Below, piece by piece: positions 58,045 to 64,000 of a stretch of DNA of 64,000 nucleotides. A program made the position numbers and the translations under genes. The stretch spans positions 6,095,932-6,159,931 of the forward strand of contig NC_044920.1 of NCBI RefSeq assembly GCF_003576645.1, in the 5' to 3' direction. Origin of the DNA: Ipomoea triloba. Lineage: Eukaryota; Streptophyta; Magnoliopsida; Solanales; Convolvulaceae. The notes under the pieces were generated by a model. The model searched no databases. It was not told the origin of the DNA and worked only from the letters and a program-made list of their open reading frames with translations. How positions within the stretch are numbered: the stretch's first letter is position 1; the number at the start of each line of letters is the position of its first letter.

Positions 58045-58680
58045 GGTTATTGATACTAGGGCTTAGATTCTGTGTATTATTGTTAAAGACTCTGTGTATT
58101 ATATCATGTCATTGTGTGCATTTTAGCATGTTACCATTCCCACATTGTTGATTCCAAGTTTCCAACATTCTTGGTGTATTGATAATAATGAGACGTTTAT
58201 TTTGTGTATTGTTGTTAATGAGTTTGTGTATTCGTATTAATGTGTTTGTGTATTCTTCTTACTGACTCTGTGTGTTCTAGCATTTTATCCACATTGTTGA
58301 ATTTATGTTATTGATACTAGGGTTTAGATTCTGTGTATTATTGTTAACGACTTTGTGTATTTTAGCATGTCATTCTGTGTATACAAGCATGTTACCATCT
58401 CACATTGTTGATTCCAATCTTCCAACATTCTTGGTGTACTGATAATAATGAGAAGTTTATTCTGTGTATTGTTGTTAATGAGTTTGTGTATTCGTGTTAA
58501 TGTGTTTGTGTATTCTTCTTACTGACTCTGTTTATTCTAGCATTTTATCCACATTGTTGTGTTTAGGTTATTGATACTAGAGCTTAGATTCTGTGTATTA
58601 GTGTTAAAGACTTTGTGTATTGTAGCATGTCATTCTGTGTATTCTAGCATGTTAATTCTGTGTTTTCTATTATGTGACAG
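58045..58680. repeat. ~260-bp tandem repeat upstream of the Ulp1-type gene
   Basis: GTTATTGATACTAGGGCTTA begins units at 58046, 58307 and 58567; units include TGTGTATTGTTGTTAATGAG and ACATTGTTGATTCCAA. Two units and a part copy. The last one runs into a TATGTGACAG acceptor-like site just before the ATG at 58683. Confidence 0.85.
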
Positions 58681-58682
58681 CA

Positions 58683-61600
58683 ATGTCAAGTTCTGACAAA
58701 AGTGATCAAGTCCTGGCAACTGCCTTACAAAGAAGGAAGAGAAAGAGAGATAGTGCAGCTATATCAAAACCACAAACAGAAGAAAGGCAAGAAAAACAGA
58801 GAAAGAAGCCTGCAACCAAACAAACAAAGAAGGGGAAGCAAGTAGATGAAGGCAAACCAAAAACCAAGAAATACTTTACTGCCCGAACAACTCCTAAGCA
58901 GTTGTTCAGCCTTGTCAGTAGTTTAAGCGAGGATCAGCATCAAGCGGTAAAGGATATAGGATTTGGACCATTACTGGACATCAAGCTCACTCATTGTGAT
59001 GGTGTGCTAATCAAGCACATATTAAAGAAAATGGACATAGAACGATGCTCCATTGAAATTGGTGATGGTGATGATGAGCTCTGTTTGTCAGAGGATGATG
59101 TACAGTCTACACTTAGACTCCCACGGGGTAAACTCCCTGTCGTAGAGGGGACTTCTAGTAATGAGACTGAAGGATTCAACACTTTGGTCAGGGATTGGAA
59201 ACAAAGATGGGGGATAGAGAAGGGAACCCCAACAACCACTGAAATGCTTAACAGAATTGTCGAGAGACAAGACAGTGGTGACATGTTCAAGCGTGACTTT
59301 GTCATCTTTGTGGTTACAACACTGATAAGGGGATACAAGAACACTTTCTGCAACTACAGGATTCTATACTCACTACAAGATGTGAGTAAAATCAAAGAAA
59401 TGAATTGGTGTGTTTACACCATAAAGAGTCTGCTAGACACTGCAGAAACCTGGAAATCAAACAAGGATTTCTCATACAGTGGGCCTGCAACTTTCCTAAT
59501 GGTGCGCAATACTAACTTATTCTTATAATTCTATAAATTATTGAATAAAATGCCTGACTTTAGTCTGTGTATTCTATGTGTACTCTGTTGAAAGTTTTTC
59601 TGTATTCATGTTCACATTCTGTGTATTACTGAGTAATATTCTGTGTATTGTAGTTAGTCATTATGTGTATTCACTTATATATCTCTGTGCATAGTCCTAA
59701 ATACTAAACCATAAGTCTTAGATCATAACCACTAAATGATAAACCCTAAACCCTAAACCCTGTGACCACCAATACCTGACCTACTAATAATACTTAGTAT
59801 TATATTCTGTGTATTCATCTTACTGATTCTTGTATCCTATTTACTCATTATGCGTATTCTGTTATACAGTTCTAACCTTTGTTTTTTTTTTTTTAAATTC
59901 TTTGAAGCTTTCTTACCTTGATCGAGTCCAGATCAGGGGGCTTGTTCTCACACAGAACCCTCCAACCATTAGAGAATGGACAACAAAAGACATTAAAGCA
60001 ACACTTGCAATGCATAGAAAGCCAGGGAAGTATGGTAGAGGAAAGGTCATTGATAGAAGGCCAATGCCGGAGGAGGAAGTGACTCCTAAACCAATTGAGT
60101 CTGAAACTGTACAACGAGTCATTGACTCCCTGAAGAAAATGACTTCTAGTATTGCAGAGTTTGGGGAAGTTATGGCAGGGATTGGAACCAACAATTTAGC
60201 AGCTGAAATTATAAAGAACACTTTTGTCAACTTCTCCCACACTGTCAATCCAACACCAAGTCCAAATCCAACCCCACCGGTCCTACCCGAGAGCCTGCTA
60301 AAAGATGATGATGTCTTCAACGAGCCACCCGAGAGCCTGCTAAAAGATGATGATGTCTTCAACGAGCCAAGCTTGAGCCTGCTAAAAGATGATGATGTCT
60401 TCAACGAGCCAAGCTTCTTAGAGGCAGTCGCTGAACTTGAAGCTGCCTTCTATGCAACCATGAGGAACATCACTCCTGAAATCAATGCACCTTCTTTCCA
60501 GCTGTTAACTCCGACACCATCACCACCACGTTGTGAAAATCAACAAGCAGCAGCAACATCACCAGCAGAAACAACAGCACCAGCAGCAACATCACATGCA
60601 ACAGCAACATCAACAACAGCACCAGCAGCAACATCGCATGCACCAACAACAGCAACACCATCCCCAAGAAGGCAATCACCAAGAGGAAAATCAGCCCAAC
60701 CCTCACTGGAAAAGACCCCACCATCACCAACATAGAGAGAACAACAACAAGAAGCAACACCATCTCCAAAATCTCCCCAAATAGCAACCATGTTGGAATC
60801 TTTGGTTGAAAATATTTCTAAAGTGGCTGCAGAGCAACAACAAGTAGCCCCATCTGCTTCAATACCATCTGCTACACCATCACTAACAGAAACACCAACA
60901 ACACCATCTGCTACAACACCAAAAACATCAGCTGAAATTGAATTTGAAAGGTATACACCTATGCTTATAACACTTTATAATTTACTAATACTTGTGCTTA
61001 TATTCTGTGTATCTTATTGAGTGAGTCTGTGTATTCTAACATTTCATTCTGTGTATTTTGTATATTACAATTTTTATTCTGTAATTCACTTAGACTATAT
61101 ATTCTGTGTATTACATTGTAGTATTTTGTGTATTACATGCTGTCATTCTGTGTATTGACTATTATATTTCTGTGTATCTACACAACATTCTTGTAGAACC
61201 TGTAGAGGATATTGAAGATGTCCACCCAAAGAAAAGACCACAGAGAAAGTTGAAACAACTCCCACTGGCCTTACGCTCACCTTATTGGGCACAAAACAGA
61301 ACAAAGCTGACAAACATTTCAGCTAAACAAAAAATCTTTTCAGACTACGCATTCTTGTCTTGTGGTGGTCAATATTCAATGAAGTAAATTCCATTTTGAT
61401 AACTTTTACTAGACATACATCACATTACTTAACATGTTATTTCCTTATGATTAATCTATATTTTCTTTTATGTAGTGACATGCTTTATTTAGGAAACAAT
61501 TTGGTGGCTAATCGGGAAGATTTCATGACATTGGCATCCGGTTACGTATCTACAAACATTGTACAAATTTGGTGCCAAATGATGAGTTTGCTAGACATGA

Positions 61601-62370
61601 GAAGATCAATCGACAAACCAAAAAGGGTTTTCTTCTCTGAAGTTGTTTTTGTAAGTAAACATTTTCCTCTAAACTTTTTTTTTCTTTCCTTTATTCATAC
61701 CAATGCATTGTATAACAAAAAAAAACAAACTTTGCAGATGACATTAGAAAGCGCAACAAATTTGCAGAATAGTAAAAGCGCTGCCTCAAAGGCCATTTTG
61801 AAAGATTTTTGCGGAGCTATTGATCACTAACTGGAATCAATTTCTCTTGATATAAGTGATGACAGCCTTGTAAGTACAAAATAACTGTACCTTAATTATT
61901 TAAATTCTGTATATTATTCATTTGAATTGTCCATATAACACAAACTGATTTATTTTTTCTGACTACTCTTAACAGGTATTCTTCAGTATCCTCCGACACC
62001 AACATTTCTACTTGATGTGCTTTAATTTCTTGACATCAAGACTTCAAATAATTGACAACAAGCCTATTCCTGGAGGAATTAAAGCACAAGACAAGTATGA
62101 AGGTTGTCCAGAAACTAGTAAGAAATCTTATCTCTATTAAATTCTGTGTATCTTATTGAGTGAGTCTGTGTATTCTAACATTTCATTCTGTGTATTCTGT
62201 ATATTACAAAATTTATTCTGTATAGGACTTAGACTATATATTCTGTGTATTACATGCTGTCATTCTGTGTATTCTGTCATACTAATTACACACAACTATA
62301 TCGATATTCTACAGTTGATTGCCTTCACTAAGTATCTCGCCACAAAGAAGAGTCCACTTGCAAAGAAGAT
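58683..62370 (+). pseudogene. Ulp1-like (C48) protease-family gene inside a Mutator-like element, disrupted
   Basis: Predicted exons: 58683-59501, 59908-60950, 61197-61383, 61476-61650, 61738-61869, 61976-62117, then a piece from 62315. Exon 1 encodes a basic N-terminus and the plant-transposon domain with VKDIGFGPLLDIKL and EDDVQSTLRLPRGKLP; it splices in phase 0 to LSYLDRVQIRGL. Exon 2 has a low-complexity Thr/Ala/Pro region and a 14-residue repeat. Later exons have IFSDYAFLSCGGQYS, VNIVQIW-like TNIVQIWCQMM and VFFSILRHQHFYLMCFN (catalytic His context) then LQIIDNK (Asp context). The catalytic Cys exon should follow but is cut off by the LTR at 62377. In-frame stops at 60733 (TAG) and 61828 (TAA), and mismatched phase at the 60950/61197 and 62117/62315 joins, show it is dead. 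The GTG/ATG upstream of 58683 lies in the intron-like leader. The function of such genes in MULEs is unknown; SUMO-protease activity is inferred from fold only. Confidence 0.7.
60286..60411 (+). repeat. In-frame 42-bp repeat x 3 (14-residue units)
   Basis: Encodes PESLLKDDDVFNEP twice and SLSLLKDDDVFNEP once. Units are nearly identical at DNA level, so the expansion is recent. Acidic, probably an unstructured linker. Confidence 0.95.
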
Positions 62371-62376
62371 GAAATT

Positions 62377-64000
62377 TGTAACACCCCGGGCCTACCTTCC
62401 CGTACATCCGAGGCATTACCGCCACACCTAGAGAGAGAGTTCTATCATTCCGCGATAACCCTCACTCTAGGTGCACAGGCTAACGGAACTATTCTCATCA
62501 CAACATTCACTCAACAGGTACTTAACACTTTCATACATAGCAACTGGTGAAGCTTCATTAAGCGAAATATATAATGTTGCAAAAATTATATACATAAGAT
62601 TTACCCACGGGCCAAAATACCAACAGGGTTCGAACTACAAGCACTGGTTATGCCTAGCCATTACTACGGCTACCAAAAATTTATGTACACCAAAAACACA
62701 AATTTCCCAGAAACTCCCAAAGATCCAACGTCTAGTCAAGCCTGCGGTACACGGGGCCAGTGAACTCTCCCCAGACCAGATGCCACTCCCCCTCATACCA
62801 AGTGATATGGTCCAAAAACCGGGAAGTGGTTATGACCATCGACCACTCCTCCCAAACATCCCGAGGGCTAGGGTCCCAAGGGTAGGGGTAGTGCACAATG
62901 AACTCTAGGGGATCGCTACCCTCTAACGGCTCTATGGGGTAAAAGCCGTAAGCAGCCTGTATCTCGTCCATAACCGGGCAAGAGTAAAACGGGGCCGACG
63001 GAGCCATAGGAGTATCTGGGTTCGTGGGAGCCTCGGGAGCATAACCAGGTGCGTATGGGTCTTCTCCCTCCATCATCTGTATGTAATCATCATAATCCAT
63101 GCCCTGACACACATACTCCGGTGAACTTTCGGAGTTCACCGGGCTGCAAGAACTGACACTAGACGACATCTGATAAAAACACAGTGAAGTGTAGTTAGCA
63201 CGACGGCTAAGTAAGGATATCCAAGGGTTATTTAAAACTAAGTAAAGGTTTGAAAGCAAAAGATTACTTAGGATACCCTATACCTTACTCATCTGCAAGA
63301 TTCTACCTGCAACAGTTATAATCAACAGCTTGCATACATCATGAATAGAATTCAATAATGTTGGTAACATTCCTTCTTGACAAGGTCATTTGGTAATCAT
63401 TCACATATTCAATAATATAATGTTTAAATAGATAAGCATACTAGCAAGTAATATAAACATAATTCGTACATCTGGCTTGTAATCATTTTAGTAGAAAACT
63501 TTCCCTCACAAAGAGAGTCTCATCATTTTTCACCTTTCAAAGAGTAAGATTACTCACAAACTTTGGGTATTTAATTACTTGTCACATCTTTCTTTCCCGT
63601 AGCTACGGAGTAACTACATTCACATTTCAAAAACCTTCTTAGTCCTAGATAGAAAGCGTGAGGCCTTTGGAGTCCTTTCTCCACCTTTGACCACTTGGAT
63701 CGTTGAACTCGGGTTCAGTGGTCATCGCTCGGTCTAATACTGATCCCCTGGACTTATAGGAGCGTTGGAATGATTCCTAGCTAGCCTCACTAGGTTCATA
63801 AGAACGACACCTACCCGAACATAGAGTGACTATACTTAAGTGTGCACACCCCCGTAGGAGTCCTTTTTCCTTCCGGGTGATATAGTACTCGGCGAATAGA
63901 CTTCGCCCACCGTATGATTGATCATACGCATAATTACCATGCGGAATAGGCACTTTAAGCTCATCTTTATTCCGTGGTTAACAAGATCCTTCACAACTTT
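62377..64000 (+). mobile_element. LTR-retrotransposon terminus (probably Gypsy), runs off the window
   Basis: Begins TGTAACACCCCGGGCCTACC at 62377, a start shared by many plant Gypsy LTRs, directly after protease-gene sequence (AAGAAGATGAAAT). The segment is unlike its left neighbour in composition, with GC-richer blocks (62740-63170, 63640-63960). No gag-pol motif, primer-binding site or second LTR is in view, so orientation and length are uncertain. If plus-oriented, the LTR exceeds 1.6 kb. Confidence 0.65.
62732..63169 (-). CDS. Unrecognised 145-residue ORF, antisense within the LTR
   Basis: An open frame on the minus strand from ATG 63169 to 62732. The protein is acidic and rich in Pro, Tyr and Trp (YDDYIQMMEGEDPYAPGYAP, MDEIQAAYGFYPIEPLEGSD, then DVWEEWSMV). 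I do not recognise the family. A longer in-frame start exists at 63259, but TTTTTATCAG directly before ATG 63169 looks like a leader or splice acceptor, and composition changes there, so I prefer 63169. It may be a protein encoded antisense in a retrotransposon or a captured gene piece. That it is translated is not shown. Confidence 0.4.
   Translation of the reverse strand: MSSSVSSCSPVNSESSPEYVCQGMDYDDYIQMMEGEDPYAPGYAPEAPTNPDTPMAPSAPFYSCPVMDEIQAAYGFYPIEPLEGSDPLEFIVHYPYPWDPSPRDVWEEWSMVITTSRFLDHITWYEGEWHLVWGEFTGPVYRRLD

Larger units (their letters stand above)
57515..62376 (+). mobile_element. Mutator-like element carrying a Ulp1/C48-type gene, right part cut by an LTR
   Basis: Its left end, CGTTATACCC then the palindrome CCACGGTGCAC-8 nt-GTGCACCGTGG (57534-57563), matches in layout the end of the 9-bp-TSD MITE at 19412. 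The next 1.1 kb and the introns are filled with CTGTGTATTCTA words shared with that MITE. It carries a multi-exon gene with Ulp1-like protease motifs, as in Kaonashi-type MULEs. The right terminus is not in view because an LTR begins at 62377. No transposase is seen in the window. Confidence 0.65.

Noticed and set aside
59745..59765. TAAACCCTAAACCC telomere-like repeat
   Set aside because: Only about two units inside an intron of the Ulp1-type gene; too short for an interstitial telomere array.

Overview
This window is nuclear DNA of a flowering plant, very probably an asterid eudicot. The repeat style (tgtgtattc-rich Mutator-like elements, tRNA-derived SINE, 'acggagta' words) made me think of Convolvulaceae such as Ipomoea, but nothing here proves the species. 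Three host genes look intact: a nine-exon 20S proteasome alpha-6 gene (PAA1 type, 13323-16130, +), a five-exon type-C heterotrimeric G-protein gamma subunit (AGG3/GS3 type, 48168-50773, +) and a two-exon subtilase close to SBT1.8 (51108-56485, -). The last two converge. A two-exon fragment of an EF-hand phosphatidylserine decarboxylase (PSD2 type, minus strand) lies at 3364-3727.

Most of the rest is transposable elements, many with readable boundaries. From left to right: the 3' part of an L1-type LINE (1-2915); an hAT MITE with an 8-bp target duplication (3742-4042); the end of a CACTA element (to 5020) abutting a decayed LINE (5021-13079). That LINE is split by a solo LTR (7188-10688, TSD TTACT), itself split by a second solo LTR (8474-9754, TSD CTACG) and a Mutator-type MITE (9911-10443, 10-bp TSD). 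PAA1 follows, then four MITEs (16463-19937).

Region 20315-33679 is a nested stack. A small inverted-repeat element is split by a minus-strand Helitron (20422-33509). The Helitron carries a ~112-bp tandem array, into which a plus-strand Helitron (24535-32816) inserted precisely between A and T. That second Helitron holds a nearly full-length L1 LINE (24960-30268, 16-bp TSD) with ORF1 and ORF2 overlapping by ATGA. Just after it, a 1.3-kb segment is repeated across a single N at 30763, most likely an assembly artefact.

Region 33680-48167 holds a CACTA terminus with many short palindromic repeats and a Ulp1-type (C48) protease last exon, two adjacent MITEs, a young Copia element with ~115-bp LTRs (39838-44193), a perfect 124-bp hairpin, and a SINE. 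After the subtilase, 57515-62376 is a Mutator-like element carrying a Ulp1/C48 protease-type gene broken by stop codons and by a Gypsy-type LTR (62377 to the end). There is no operon logic; the story is three housekeeping or signalling genes surviving in layered mobile DNA.
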